Positions 32,858 through 42,228 of a stretch of 64,000 nt of DNA are shown here, piece by piece (within the stretch, counting starts at the first letter, position 1; each line of letters starts with the position of its first letter). A program made the position numbers and the translations under genes. The notes beneath the pieces are model-generated. The model did no database searches, was not told the DNA's origin, and saw nothing but the letters and a program-made list of their open reading frames with translations. The DNA lies in assembly GCF_012395815.1 (NCBI RefSeq), contig NZ_JAAZQQ010000001.1, forward strand, positions 186,001 through 250,000, given 5' to 3'. The stretch comes from Roseicyclus persicicus. GTDB taxonomy: Bacteria; Pseudomonadota; Alphaproteobacteria; Rhodobacterales; Rhodobacteraceae.

Positions 32858-34470
32858 CACAGCCTCCCCATCGCGCGGTCCAGCGCGCGCGCTAGCTTCT
32901 CCGCGTCGCAGGCGGCCCAGCGGGCGGCGACGTGCTGGTCCGGCCGGATCAGGTAGAGCGCTCGCTCCGCCGTGCCGAGGTAGCGGTCGCGCAGGTGCGG
33001 GCTGGCCCCCGCGTCGAGGCGCAGCATCCGCAGCCCCTCGGGCCGGGTCGGCGGCGTCGCGCCCAGCACCAGCAGGGTGAACCCGTCCTCCTGCAGCTGG
33101 TCGAGCAGGTAGCCGCCCTCGGCCAGCGCGGCGTCGGGGCAGGGCGCCCCTGGCCGCGTCCGCGCGGGCCCGCCCGGCAGCGCGTCGGGCGTGTTCAGGG
33201 CCGAGCCGTCGTAGACCGCCGGCACCGACAGCCGGCCCGAGTTCACCATCGGGCGGGCAAAGGACGCGTGGGCGGCCAGCTGCAGCACCGCGTCGCGGAA
33301 CACGCGGGACTGCGGCGTCTTGGGCGTGATGAAATCGGTCGAGCGGGTCGAGTTGCGGATGTTCTCGTCGGCGGCATGGATGCGCTCGGCATCGTAGCTG
33401 TCGAGCAGCCGCTCGGGCGCCTGCCCCTTGAGCACCGCGGCGAGCTTCCAGCCGAGGTTGTCGGCGTCCTGGATGCCGGAATTCGCCCCGCGCGCCCCGA
33501 AGGGCGACACCTGGTGCGCCGCGTCGCCCGCGAAGATCACGCGGCCGTGGCGGAACCGTTCCATCCGTCGGCACTGGAAGGTGTAGATCGAGGTCCAGTC
33601 CAGCTCGTACTCCACCCCCGGCCCCAGCATCTGATCGACGCGCTTGCGGATGCGCGCGGGGTCGAGTTCGGCCTTGCGGTCGATGTTCCAGCCCAGCTGG
33701 AAGTCGATGCGCCAGATGTCGTCGGGCTGCTTGTGCAGGAGCGCCGAGGCACCCGACTTGAACCAGGGTTCGAACCAGAACCAGCGCTCGGTCGGGAAAT
33801 CGGCCTTCATCTTGACGTCGGCGATGAGGAAATTGTCCTCGAACACCCGCCCCTCGAACCCCAGCCCCATCATCTCGCGGATCGGGGACCGCGCCCCGTC
33901 GCAGGCGATGAGCCAGTCGGCCGTCAGGCTGTAGGGCCCGTCCGGCGTGTCGAGCCGCAGGGTGACGCCGTCTTCGCCCACCTCCAGCCCCGTCAGCCGG
34001 TTCCGGCCCCGGATCTCGATGGGCGCGCCCTGCGCCTTCGCCCGGTCCACCGCTTCCACCAGGAACCGCTCGAACCAGGGCTGCTGCAGGTTCACGAAGG
34101 CGGGGTAGCGGTGGCCGTCTTCTGGTAGAAGATCGAAACTGAACACCTCGTCCCGGTCGTGGAACACCCGGCCCCGGTTCCAGACCACGCCCTTGTCCAC
34201 CACCTGCCGCCCGCAGCCCAGCCGGTCGGCGATTTCCAGCGTGCGCTTGGCGAAACAGATCGCGCGGGAGCCGAGGCCGACCCCCTCGTGGTCGTCCAGC
34301 ACCACCACCGGCACGCCGCGGAGCGCAAGGTCGAGGCCCGTCGCCACCCCGATCGGCCCGCCGCCGACGATGGCGACGGGGTGATGCGCGGGCTGGCCCG
34401 CGTCCTGGTCGGCGGAGCGGGCGTAGGGATAGAGGCGGAAGGCGAGGGGGTAGCGGTCCTGGTAGGTCAT
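32857..34470 (-). CDS. FAD-dependent aromatic monooxygenase (MhpA-like)
   Basis: 537 residues, class A flavoprotein hydroxylase. FAD-binding GxGxxG is HPVAIVGGGPIGVATGLDLA near residues 30-49, followed by VPVVVLDDHEGVGLGSRAIC; the DG motif region is LTADWLIACDGARSPIREMM; the GD motif is RVIFAGDAAHQVSPFGARGA. The C-terminal thioredoxin-like domain (DGFTLLVLGATPPTRPEGLR, ALYLIRPDQHVAARW) is typical of phenol and 3-hydroxyphenylpropionate hydroxylases. The cluster with MBL, DinB and DUF2783 suggests catabolism of an aromatic compound, but no ring-cleavage gene is present. Confidence 0.92.
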   Translation of the reverse strand: MTYQDRYPLAFRLYPYARSADQDAGQPAHHPVAIVGGGPIGVATGLDLALRGVPVVVLDDHEGVGLGSRAICFAKRTLEIADRLGCGRQVVDKGVVWNRGRVFHDRDEVFSFDLLPEDGHRYPAFVNLQQPWFERFLVEAVDRAKAQGAPIEIRGRNRLTGLEVGEDGVTLRLDTPDGPYSLTADWLIACDGARSPIREMMGLGFEGRVFEDNFLIADVKMKADFPTERWFWFEPWFKSGASALLHKQPDDIWRIDFQLGWNIDRKAELDPARIRKRVDQMLGPGVEYELDWTSIYTFQCRRMERFRHGRVIFAGDAAHQVSPFGARGANSGIQDADNLGWKLAAVLKGQAPERLLDSYDAERIHAADENIRNSTRSTDFITPKTPQSRVFRDAVLQLAAHASFARPMVNSGRLSVPAVYDGSALNTPDALPGGPARTRPGAPCPDAALAEGGYLLDQLQEDGFTLLVLGATPPTRPEGLRMLRLDAGASPHLRDRYLGTAERALYLIRPDQHVAARWAACDAEKLARALDRAMGRL

Positions 34471-34985
34471 CGCAGGTACTCCTCGGCGGTGGGGGCGCGT
34501 CCGAAGGCGGGAAAGAACTCGTCGAGCGGCGGGGGCGGCACGGCGGTGCCCGACAGCATGGCGTGGGCCTGGCCGCGATGGTGGACCTGGTGCTGGAACA
34601 GGTGCAGGAGCACGTCCTCCACCGTCTCGGTCGCGGGGCCGCCGCGCCAGTCGACGGAGACGGTGGCGTCGGGCGGGACGCCCCGGTCGCAGTAGGCGAC
34701 GAGGCGGGCGTCGGCCGCGGCCTGCAGGTCGCGGAGGGCATGGGCGGTTTCCGGCTCGGTTTCTTCCGAGAAGATCGCGCGCCCCCGCCCGCCGCGCTCC
34801 AGCGCGTCGAGGTAGAACAGGTCCACCAGCCAGACATGCCCGAGCGTCAGCCGCAGCGACGGGAAGAAGCCGGTGCGCGGCGCGTCGAATGCCGCCTGCG
34901 GCAGCTGGCAGACGGCACCCAGAAGCGTCGCGTTGGCCCAGGCGTTGTTGCGGGCCATGCGGGAAAAGAGCGTGCGCCCGCTCAT
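34467..34985 (-). CDS. DinB-family protein
   Basis: 172 residues, four-helix DinB fold. The three-His metal pattern is visible: RLTLGHVWLVDLFYLDAL, then the C-terminal LLHLFQHQVHHRGQAHAML with HxxHHRGQ. Such proteins may act as thiol-dependent enzymes (mycothiol/bacillithiol S-transferase relatives, maleylpyruvate isomerase-like); in an aromatic operon a glutathione- or thiol-dependent isomerase would be plausible but is unproven. It overlaps both neighbours by four bases (ATGA), so translation is tightly coupled. Confidence 0.9.
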   Translation of the reverse strand: MSGRTLFSRMARNNAWANATLLGAVCQLPQAAFDAPRTGFFPSLRLTLGHVWLVDLFYLDALERGGRGRAIFSEETEPETAHALRDLQAAADARLVAYCDRGVPPDATVSVDWRGGPATETVEDVLLHLFQHQVHHRGQAHAMLSGTAVPPPPLDEFFPAFGRAPTAEEYLR

Positions 34986-35929
34986 CCCTGCAGCGCCGCC
35001 CACATCTCGGCGTCGCGCTGGGCGGTCCAGATGCGGGGATGGTCGAGGCCCCGCGCCTCGTCGTAGGCGCGGGCGATGTTGAAGGGCAGGCAGTGCTCGT
35101 AGATCGCGAAATCGCCGAACTTGGGGTCGCAGACGGCGCGGGCGGCGGCCATCGCCTCCTTCAGCGAACCGCCCCTGGCGGCCACGCGGGCCACGGGTTC
35201 GTAGGTCGAGGCCACGAAATCCCGCGTGCTGGCGATGGCCTTGCCCACCGTCTCGCCCACCAGCGCGTCGCCGCGGCCGGGTGCGATGGCGCGGGGACGG
35301 AACCCAGCGATGACGTCCAGCGTATCGCCCCAGTCGGCGAAATGCCCGTCGCCGCAGTAGCAGGCCGAGTGGTATTCCACGATGTCGCCCGTGAACATCA
35401 CCTCGGCATCCGGCACCCAGATCGCGGCGTCGCCCGCCGTGTGGGCACGCCCCGGCGTGAAGATGTCGACGCGGCGGTTGCCCAGATAGACCGTCATCGA
35501 GTCGGAAAAGGTCGTGGTCGGCCAGGTCAGGCCGGGGATTTCCTCGTGCCCCTGGAACAGCCGCGGAAACCGGGCGAATTCGCTGTCCCAGTCCTCCTGC
35601 CCGCGTTCCACGACCATCGACCGCGCCACGTCCGACATGATGACCTGCCCCGCGCCATAGGCCGAGGCGCCCAGCACGCGGACGGCGTGGTAATGCGTCA
35701 GGACGAGGTGGGAAATCGGCTTGTCCGTCACCGACCGCACGCAGTCGATCACCTTGCGGGCAAGGCGCGGGGTGGCCTGCGCCTCGACGATCATCACGCT
35801 GTCGTCGCCGATGATGACGCCCGAATTCGGGTCGCCCTCGGCGGTGAAGGCATAGAGTCCCTCGCCGATCTCGGTGAAGCTGATGGTCTTTTCGGTCAGG
35901 TCGCCCGCCGATGCGAAGGCCTTGGCCAT
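34982..35929 (-). CDS. MBL-fold metallo-hydrolase with atypical metal motif
   Basis: 315 residues of the metallo-beta-lactamase fold: GDPNSGVIIGDDSVMIVEAQ, SHLVLTHYHAVRVLGASAYG, VDIFTPGRAHTAGDAAIWVP, EVMFTGDIVEYHSACYCGDG. The first motif reads HYHAVR where HxHxDH is normal, so Asp and third His are missing, while GRAHTAGD and the Asp of TGDIVEY are kept. A mononuclear site or altered chemistry is likely. First gene of the four-gene operon; GGAGGAG precedes the ATG, which I place at 35929. Confidence 0.9.
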   Translation of the reverse strand: MAKAFASAGDLTEKTISFTEIGEGLYAFTAEGDPNSGVIIGDDSVMIVEAQATPRLARKVIDCVRSVTDKPISHLVLTHYHAVRVLGASAYGAGQVIMSDVARSMVVERGQEDWDSEFARFPRLFQGHEEIPGLTWPTTTFSDSMTVYLGNRRVDIFTPGRAHTAGDAAIWVPDAEVMFTGDIVEYHSACYCGDGHFADWGDTLDVIAGFRPRAIAPGRGDALVGETVGKAIASTRDFVASTYEPVARVAARGGSLKEAMAAARAVCDPKFGDFAIYEHCLPFNIARAYDEARGLDHPRIWTAQRDAEMWAALQG

Positions 35930-36066
35930 GGTCTCCTCCCTCTGCTCGGGCGGCAGGTTAGTGCAGATGCAACGACCCGTCGATAGGGGGGCCGGTGCTC
36001 TGGACACCGGGGCCGCGGCTGCTAGGGTCTCGCGCGGTTCGGGACACGCGACGAAAGGGGCGGACG

Positions 36067-36951
36067 ATGGCGAAACTGGCATTCCTGGGGCTCGGGGTGA
36101 TGGGCTACCCGATGGCGGCGCACCTGCTGCGCGCGGGCCATGAGGTGACGGTCTACAACCGCACCGCGGCCAAGGCCGGGGCCTGGGTGGCGCAGCACGG
36201 CGGCGCCTGGGCCGCGACGCCGCGGGAGGCGGCCGAGGGCTGCGATTTCGTGATGTCCTGCGTCGGCAACGACGACGACCTGCGCTCGGTCTACACCGGG
36301 CTGGACGGGGCGCTGGCGGGGATGAAGGCGGGCGCCATCGTGGTCGACCACACCACGGTGTCCGCGACGGTCACGCGCGAGCTGGCGGCCGCGGCGGCGG
36401 ACAAAAGCATCGGCTGGGTCGATGCGCCGGTGTCGGGCGGGCAGGCGGGGGCCGAGAACGGGCAGCTCGCCATCATGTGCGGCGGCGACGCGGGGCAGTT
36501 CGCGGCGGCCGAGCCGGTGATCGCGGCCTATTCCAAGGCGACCGTGCATTTCGGTGACGTGGGCGCGGGGCAGCTGACCAAGATGGTCAACCAGATCTGC
36601 ATCGCCGGGCTGGTGCAGGCGATGTCCGAGGGGCTGTTCTTCGCGATGAAGGCGGGGCTTGACCCCAAGAAGGTGGCCGACCTGGTCAGCCAGGGCGCGG
36701 GCGGGTCGTGGCAGCTCAAGAACCGGGCGGGCACGATGGTGGACAACCACTTCACCCATGGCTTCGCGGTCGACTGGATGCGCAAGGACCTCGGCATCGC
36801 GCTGGGGCAGGCCAAGGAGATCGGCGTCTCGCTGCCCGTCACCGCCATCGTCGACCAGTTCTATGCCGACGTGCAGCAGCTGGGCGGCGGGCGCTGGGAT
36901 ACCTCCAGCCTGATCCAGCGGTTCCGCGCCATGAACGGGGATCCGCTCTGA
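36067..36951 (+). CDS. Beta-hydroxyacid dehydrogenase (3-hydroxyisobutyrate dehydrogenase family)
   Basis: 294 residues. N-terminal Rossmann AFLGLGVMGYPMAAHLLRAG, substrate-site DAPVSGGQAGAENGQLAIMC, and the catalytic Lys in GAGQLTKMVNQICIAGLVQA near residue 173; C-terminal FAVDWMRKDLGIALGQAKEI. The family includes tartronate semialdehyde reductase, 3-hydroxyisobutyrate and 6-phosphogluconate-type enzymes; sequence alone does not pick the substrate. GAAAGGGGCGG precedes the ATG. Its stop is shared with the CTG start of mnmH, so the two are coupled. Confidence 0.92.
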   Translation: MAKLAFLGLGVMGYPMAAHLLRAGHEVTVYNRTAAKAGAWVAQHGGAWAATPREAAEGCDFVMSCVGNDDDLRSVYTGLDGALAGMKAGAIVVDHTTVSATVTRELAAAAADKSIGWVDAPVSGGQAGAENGQLAIMCGGDAGQFAAAEPVIAAYSKATVHFGDVGAGQLTKMVNQICIAGLVQAMSEGLFFAMKAGLDPKKVADLVSQGAGGSWQLKNRAGTMVDNHFTHGFAVDWMRKDLGIALGQAKEIGVSLPVTAIVDQFYADVQQLGGGRWDTSSLIQRFRAMNGDPL

Positions 36952-38003
36952 GCCTCTCCAGTTTCCGTTTCACCGACCTGACGGCGCTCCGCGCGGCCGG
37001 CTTCGACGCGATCATCGACGTGCGCAGCCCCTCGGAATACGCCGAGGACCGGCTGCCCGGCGCGGTGTCGATGCCGGTGCTGTCCGACGCCGAGCGCGCC
37101 GAGGTCGGCACGATCTACGTGCAGCAAAGCCCGTTCCTCGCCCGCAAGATCGGCGCGGCGCTGGTCGCGCGCAACGCGGCGCGGCACATCGAGGAGCGGC
37201 TGATGGACCTCGACGGCGGCTGGCGGCCGCTGGTCTACTGCTGGCGCGGCGGGCAACGGTCGAATTCCTTTGCCTCGATCCTGAGCCAGATCGGCTGGCG
37301 CGTCGCGGTGCTGGAGGGCGGCTACCGGGAATGGCGGCGGCACGTGGTGACGCGGCTCTACGAAGGCGCGCTGCCCCTGCGGGTCGTGCGGCTGGATGGC
37401 TTCACCGGCACCGCCAAGACCGAGGTTCTGAAGCGCGTCGGCGCGATGGGCGGGCAGATGGTGGACCTCGAGGGGCTGGCGCGGCACCGCGGGTCGATCC
37501 TGGGCGACATCGAGGGGGAACAGCCGGCGCAGAAGGGCTTCGAGAGCGCGCTGGTCGCGGCGCTGGAGGGGCTGGACCCTGGCCGCCCCCTGCTGGTCGA
37601 GGCGGAATCGGCCCGCATCGGCGCGCTGCGCCTGCCGCCCGCGCTGTGGGTGGCGATGCGGGACGCGCCGCGGATCGTGCTGGAGGCCCCGGTGGACGCA
37701 CGGGCGCGCTACCTCGCCGGGGTCTATGCCGAGCTGGTGGCCGATGCCGAGGGGCTGGCGCGGCGGCTGAACGGGCTGCGCGCGCTGGCGGGGAACGCCA
37801 CGGTGGACGGCTGGCTGGAGATGCTGGCGGCAGGGCAGGCCGAGGCGCTGGCGCAGGGTCTGATCGAGGCGCATTACGACCCGGCCTACGGGCGGCTGCG
37901 GCGCGAGGACGAGAGCCCCGTGATGGCAAAGGTCGATGCCGGCGACCTGTCCGACGCGGCGCTGGATGGCGCGGCTCGGGAGGTCCTCAACGTGCTTGGC
38001 TGA
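36948..38003 (+). CDS. mnmH: tRNA 2-selenouridine synthase, probable CTG start
   Basis: 351 residues if started at CTG 36948. The rhodanese domain (FDAIIDVRSPSEYAEDRLPG) has the catalytic Cys in PLVYCWRGGQRSNSFASIL near residue 96; the C-terminal P-loop domain has DGFTGTAKTEVLKRVGAMG and DLEGLARHRGSILGD. It replaces sulfur by selenium in wobble 2-thiouridine of tRNAs using selenophosphate. No ATG, GTG or TTG occurs in frame between the start of homology and the preceding gene; the only candidate is CTG overlapping the upstream TGA as CTGA, matching the ATGA/GTGA/TTGA junctions elsewhere here. Confidence 0.92.
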   Translation: MSLSSFRFTDLTALRAAGFDAIIDVRSPSEYAEDRLPGAVSMPVLSDAERAEVGTIYVQQSPFLARKIGAALVARNAARHIEERLMDLDGGWRPLVYCWRGGQRSNSFASILSQIGWRVAVLEGGYREWRRHVVTRLYEGALPLRVVRLDGFTGTAKTEVLKRVGAMGGQMVDLEGLARHRGSILGDIEGEQPAQKGFESALVAALEGLDPGRPLLVEAESARIGALRLPPALWVAMRDAPRIVLEAPVDARARYLAGVYAELVADAEGLARRLNGLRALAGNATVDGWLEMLAAGQAEALAQGLIEAHYDPAYGRLRREDESPVMAKVDAGDLSDAALDGAAREVLNVLG

Positions 38004-38010
38004 AGAAGCG

Positions 38011-38052
38011 GCGGAATTCTTGAGAATTCCGCGCGTGAAAACTCGAGTTTTC
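38011..38052. repeat. Two intergenic palindromes with GAATTC and CTCGAG cores
   Basis: Between mnmH and valS, GCGGAATTCT (38011-38020) pairs with 38023-38032 around a two-base loop, and GAAAACTCGAGTTTTC (38037-38052) is a perfect 16-bp palindrome. Possible terminator of the upstream operon; same style as clusters at 8.8 and 63.5 kb. Confidence 0.75.
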
Positions 38053-38149
38053 CCGCGTCTTTCAGCGCTCCGAAACCGCGCCCCCCTTTCCCTTGGCCCC
38101 CCCATTCGGTAACTGACACCCCGACCGCAAACCGAGAGGCGTGGACCAG

Positions 38150-41100
38150 ATGGACAAGAGCTTCAACGCCGCCGAGGCCGAACCCCGCATCTACGCGGAC
38201 TGGGAGGCCAGGGGCTGCTTCAAGGCCGGTGCGAACGCGAAACCGGGGGCCGAGCCCTATTCCATCATGATCCCGCCGCCGAATGTCACCGGCGTGCTGC
38301 ACGTGGGCCATGCCTTCAACAACACCCTGCAGGACGTGCTGACCCGCTGGCACCGGATGCGCGGCTTCGACACGCTGTGGCAGCCGGGCACCGACCACGC
38401 GGGCATCGCCACCCAGATGGTGGTGGAGCGCGAGCTGGCCAAACAGGGCAAATCCCGCCGCGACATGACGCGCGAGGAATTCCTGTCCCATGTCTGGGCG
38501 TGGAAGGCGAAATCGGGCGGCACGATCCGGCAGCAGCTCAAGCGTCTGGGCGCGTCGTGTGACTGGAGCCGGGAGGCCTTCACCATGTCGGGCGCACCGG
38601 GCGCCCCGGCGGGCGAGGAGGGGAATTTCCACGACGCCGTCATCAAGGTCTTCGTGGACATGTACGAGAAGGGGTTCATCTACCGCGGCAAGCGGCTGGT
38701 GAACTGGGATCCGCATTTCGAGACGGCGATCTCGGACCTCGAGGTCGAGAACGTCGACACCGCGGGCCACATGTGGCACTTCAAGTACCCGCTCGCCGGC
38801 GGCGCGACCTACGAATATGTCGAGAAGGACGCCGACGGGAACGTGACGCTCCGCGAGACGCGGGATTACATCTCCATCGCCACGACGCGCCCCGAGACGA
38901 TGCTGGGCGACGGCGCCGTGGCCGTGCACCCCTCGGACGAGCGCTACGCGCCCATCGTCGGGATGCTCTGCGAGATCCCGGTGGGGCCCAAGGAACACCG
39001 CCGCCTGATCCCGATCATCACCGACGAATACCCCGACCCCACCTTCGGCTCGGGCGCGGTCAAGATCACCGGCGCGCATGACTTCAACGACTACGGCGTG
39101 GCCAAGCGCGGCGGCATCCCCTGCTACCGGCTGATGGACACCAAGGCCCACCTGCGCGCCGACGGGCTGCCCTACGCCGAGGCCGCCGCCATCGCGCAGG
39201 AGGTGGCGCAGGGCCAGCGCACCCTGACCGAGACCGAGGCCGATGCCCTGAACCTCGTGCCCGACCACCTGCGCGGCCTCGACCGTTACGAGGCGCGCAA
39301 GCTGGTGGTGGAGGAGATCACCGCCGAGGGGCTGGCCGTGATGACGCGGGCCGACGACCCGCGGCTGGGCAAGGATGCGGTGAAGCCGGGGGCCGAGGGC
39401 GCCGACGCGCCGGTGCCGCTGGTCGAGGCCAAGACCATCACCCAGCCCTACGGCGACCGGTCCAAGGTGGTGATCGAGCCGATGCTGACCGACCAGTGGT
39501 TCGTCGACACCGCCAAGATCGTCAGCCCCGCGCTCGACGCCGTCCGTGACGGGCGCACCCAGATCATGCCCGAGCAGCACCGCAAGGTGTATTTCCACTG
39601 GCTCGAGAACATCGAGCCCTGGACCATCTCGCGCCAGCTGTGGTGGGGCCACCAGATCCCGGTCTGGTACGGCTTCGACCTGGGCGCGCACGGCTTCCGC
39701 GACGACGAGGGCGACGGGGAACTGGACGCGGTGGAGCTTGCCCGGATCCTGTCGGCGCAGACGCTGCTGAAGGGCGACGAGCGGCATCATTCCGCCGCGG
39801 GCTTCGACGCGGTGAAGGAGCAGTTCGCCGACGTGCTGGCCGGGCTGCCGGTGCCGCTGAACCACGCCCGCGTGGTCGAGGTGGCCGACCGGGCCGAGGC
39901 CGCGCATATGTTCGCCGAAAGCCTCGCGCAGTACGCCGCGACGGGCGACCTGACGCGGCTGGTCTATCCCGTGTGGCGCGACCCCGACGTGCTCGACACC
40001 TGGTTCTCCTCGGGCCTCTGGCCGATCGGGACGCTGGGCTGGCCCGAGCAGACGCCGGAGCTGCAACGCTACTTCCCGACCTCGACGCTGGTGTCGGGCT
40101 TCGACATCATCTTCTTCTGGGTCGCCCGGATGATGATGATGCAGCTGGCCGTCGTCGGCGACGTGCCGTTCCGCGATGTCTACGTCCACGCCCTCGTCCG
40201 CGACGAGAAGGGGCGCAAGATGTCGAAGTCCATCGGCAACGTGCTCGACCCGCTGGAGCTGATCGACGAGTTCGGCGCCGACGCGCTGCGGTTCACCCTG
40301 ACCTCCATGGCCGCCATGGGCCGCGACCTCAAGCTGTCCAAGGACCGGATCGCGGGCTACCGCAACTTCGGCACCAAGCTGTGGAACGCCGCCCGTTTCG
40401 CCGAGATGAACGAGTGCAGGCCGGTGGCGGGGTTCGACCCGGCCTCCGTCACCCAGACGGTGAACACGTGGATCGTGGGCGAGACCGCGCGGGCGCGCAT
40501 GGCCCATGACGAGGCGCTGTCGGCCTACCGCTTCAACGACGCGGCGAACGGGCTTTATGCCTTCGTCTGGGGCAAGGTCTGCGACTGGTATCTCGAATTC
40601 GCCAAGCCGCTGTTCGCGTCCGGCGACGACGCCGTGATCGCGGAAACCCGCGCGACGATGGCCTGGGTGATCGACCAGTGCCTGATCCTGCTGCACCCCA
40701 CCATGCCCTTCATCACCGAGGAGCTGTGGGGCGCCATCGCGGCCCGCGACACCATGCTGGTCCACGCCGACTGGCCGGCCTACGGGGCCGAGCTGATCGA
40801 GCCCGAGGCCGACCGCGAGATGGGCTGGGTCATCGGGCTGATCGAGGAAATCCGCTCGGTCCGGGCGCAGATGCATGTGCCGGCGGGCCTCAAGGTGCAG
40901 CTGCTGCAGGTGGAGCTGGACGCGCGTGGCCAGGCCGCCTTCGACCGCAACGCGGCGATGATCGAGCGGCTGGCGCGGCTGTCCGAGGTCAGCCGCGTGG
41001 CCGAGATGCCCAAGGGCGCGGTCACGGTCGCGGTGGAGGGGGGCGTGTTCGGCCTGCCCATCGCCGGGCTGATCGACGTGGCCGAGGAAAAGGCGCGGCT

Positions 41101-41284
41101 GGAAAAGTCGCTGGAGAAGCTCGGCAAGGAGATCGGCGGCCTGAAGGGGCGGCTCGGCAACCCGAACTTCGTGGCGAGCGCGCCCGAGGAGGTCGTGGAG
41201 GAGGCCCGCGAGAACCTCGCCGCGCGCGAGGACGAGGCGGGCAAGCTGCGCGCCGCGCTGGAGCGGCTGGCGGCGATCGGGTAA
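38150..41284 (+). CDS. valS: Valyl-tRNA synthetase
   Basis: 1044 residues, class I. The HIGH motif is [18 protein letters not shown] (near residue 50) and the KMSKS loop [14 protein letters not shown] (near 690). Editing-domain region includes [20 protein letters not shown] and [19 protein letters not shown]. The C-terminus is a coiled-coil arm ([19 protein letters not shown]). Compared with the 951-residue E. coli enzyme there is an extra segment of roughly 100 residues between IPVWYGFD (near 505) and [12 protein letters not shown] (near 611). The ATG at 38150, nine bases after GAGAGGC, is preferred to GTG three codons earlier. Confidence 0.97.
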   Translation: MDKSFNAAEAEPRIYADWEARGCFKAGANAKPGAEPYSIMIPPPNVTGVLHVGHAFNNTLQDVLTRWHRMRGFDTLWQPGTDHAGIATQMVVERELAKQGKSRRDMTREEFLSHVWAWKAKSGGTIRQQLKRLGASCDWSREAFTMSGAPGAPAGEEGNFHDAVIKVFVDMYEKGFIYRGKRLVNWDPHFETAISDLEVENVDTAGHMWHFKYPLAGGATYEYVEKDADGNVTLRETRDYISIATTRPETMLGDGAVAVHPSDERYAPIVGMLCEIPVGPKEHRRLIPIITDEYPDPTFGSGAVKITGAHDFNDYGVAKRGGIPCYRLMDTKAHLRADGLPYAEAAAIAQEVAQGQRTLTETEADALNLVPDHLRGLDRYEARKLVVEEITAEGLAVMTRADDPRLGKDAVKPGAEGADAPVPLVEAKTITQPYGDRSKVVIEPMLTDQWFVDTAKIVSPALDAVRDGRTQIMPEQHRKVYFHWLENIEPWTISRQLWWGHQIPVWYGFDLGAHGFRDDEGDGELDAVELARILSAQTLLKGDERHHSAAGFDAVKEQFADVLAGLPVPLNHARVVEVADRAEAAHMFAESLAQYAATGDLTRLVYPVWRDPDVLDTWFSSGLWPIGTLGWPEQTPELQRYFPTSTLVSGFDIIFFWVARMMMMQLAVVGDVPFRDVYVHALVRDEKGRKMSKSIGNVLDPLELIDEFGADALRFTLTSMAAMGRDLKLSKDRIAGYRNFGTKLWNAARFAEMNECRPVAGFDPASVTQTVNTWIVGETARARMAHDEALSAYRFNDAANGLYAFVWGKVCDWYLEFAKPLFASGDDAVIAETRATMAWVIDQCLILLHPTMPFITEELWGAIAARDTMLVHADWPAYGAELIEPEADREMGWVIGLIEEIRSVRAQMHVPAGLKVQLLQVELDARGQAAFDRNAAMIERLARLSEVSRVAEMPKGAVTVAVEGGVFGLPIAGLIDVAEEKARLEKSLEKLGKEIGGLKGRLGNPNFVASAPEEVVEEARENLAAREDEAGKLRAALERLAAIG

Positions 41285-41357
41285 GGCGCGAGGCCGCGGG
41301 TTTCGCGGGGCCGGGAACCTCGGGATTTCCGGCGCCGCCCGTGGTAGGCTGCGCCCC

Positions 41358-41690
41358 ATGTCCAGCTGGTTCGACCGCCTCGCCGAACGTCGCATGCTCA
41401 AGGCCAGGGCCGAGGGGAAACTCTCGGGCCTTCCGGGAGAGGGCAAGCCGCTGCCGCAGCACCCCGAGGCCGCCCTGGTCGACCCGGGCGAGGCCGTCGG
41501 CTTTCGCATCATGGCGGAACACGGAGCCCTCCCCGAGGAAATCGTGCTGAGAAAGCAGCTGGCCGAGGCCAAGGCCGCCTATGCCGCCGCGACCGGCGCC
41601 GAGGACAGGCGCAGCGCAATGGCGCGCATCGCCGAGCTCGACATGAAGCTGTCCATCGCCACGGAGGCCCGCCGCCGTTTTCTGCGATGA
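41358..41690 (+). CDS. DUF1992 (DnaJ-homologue subfamily C member 28-like) protein
   Basis: 110 residues. The DUF1992 pattern is SSWFDRLAERRMLKARAEGK, LSGLPGEGKPLPQHPEAALV and GFRIMAEHGALPEEIVLRKQ. A small helical cytoplasmic protein found across proteobacteria, of unknown role. It lies 73 bp after valS on the same strand with its own short upstream region. Confidence 0.88.
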   Translation: MSSWFDRLAERRMLKARAEGKLSGLPGEGKPLPQHPEAALVDPGEAVGFRIMAEHGALPEEIVLRKQLAEAKAAYAAATGAEDRRSAMARIAELDMKLSIATEARRRFLR

Positions 41691-41813
41691 CCCGGCCTGC
41701 CCCGAAGCACCGGGGCCGCGCACGGAGGCGATCGGGGGTCGCGGCGGACCCGGGGGTGCCGCGGATCGACACGCCGGCCGCTGCCCGCGCCGCTTGCCCG
41801 GCGGTCCTGCCGC

Positions 41814-42227
41814 TCAGGGGTCGGTGCAGAACCCGCTCAGGTCGCGCGTCGCCGACACGGTGACGGTGCTGTCGCCGTAGATCGGCACGATCAGGTCGAA
41901 GGTGTAGTCCAGGCTCAGCACGTGGCCGTTCGCCCCCGATGCCGGAACGATCGTCAGGGCCTGCCCGATCACGCCGAAGCCGTTGCCGCGCAGGACGGCC
42001 TCGGCGTCCTGCGACAGGGCGCAGTCGTCCGACAGGATCGAGAACCGCGCGGCCTGGTCGCCCAGCACCTCGACCGCGTTGCCGTAGTAGATCGCCCGCC
42101 CGAACTCGAACACGCCGAAGACCAGCAGGATCAGACAGCCGAAGACGAGGGCAAACTCGACCGCGACCGCGCCGCCGGTATCGCGGAGGAAGCTGCCGGA
42201 CGCGGCCCGAGGGGAAACCCGCGCCAT
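41814..42227 (-). CDS. tadE: TadE-like pilus assembly protein
   Basis: 137 residues with a single N-terminal membrane helix of pseudopilin type (GGAVAVEFALVFGCLILLVF, then GVFEFGRAIYYGNAVEV). The Glu after the Gly-Ala-Val junction is the TadE/TadF signature for processing by the Tad prepilin peptidase. The extracytoplasmic part has cysteines in DDCALSQ and GFCTDP that could form a disulfide. Last gene of the Tad operon, one base after the preceding stop. Confidence 0.88.
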   Translation of the reverse strand: MARVSPRAASGSFLRDTGGAVAVEFALVFGCLILLVFGVFEFGRAIYYGNAVEVLGDQAARFSILSDDCALSQDAEAVLRGNGFGVIGQALTIVPASGANGHVLSLDYTFDLIVPIYGDSTVTVSATRDLSGFCTDP

Positions 42228-42228
42228 G

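Noticed and set aside
36708-36947. N-terminal extension of mnmH upstream of the CTG
   Set aside because: This frame is inside the dehydrogenase gene and has shadow-type composition; homology to MnmH begins at the junction.
37886-41572. A very long open frame on the minus strand opposite valS
   Set aside because: It is the antisense of a clear valyl-tRNA synthetase gene; its His/Arg/Gly-rich composition is a by-product of the high third-position GC.
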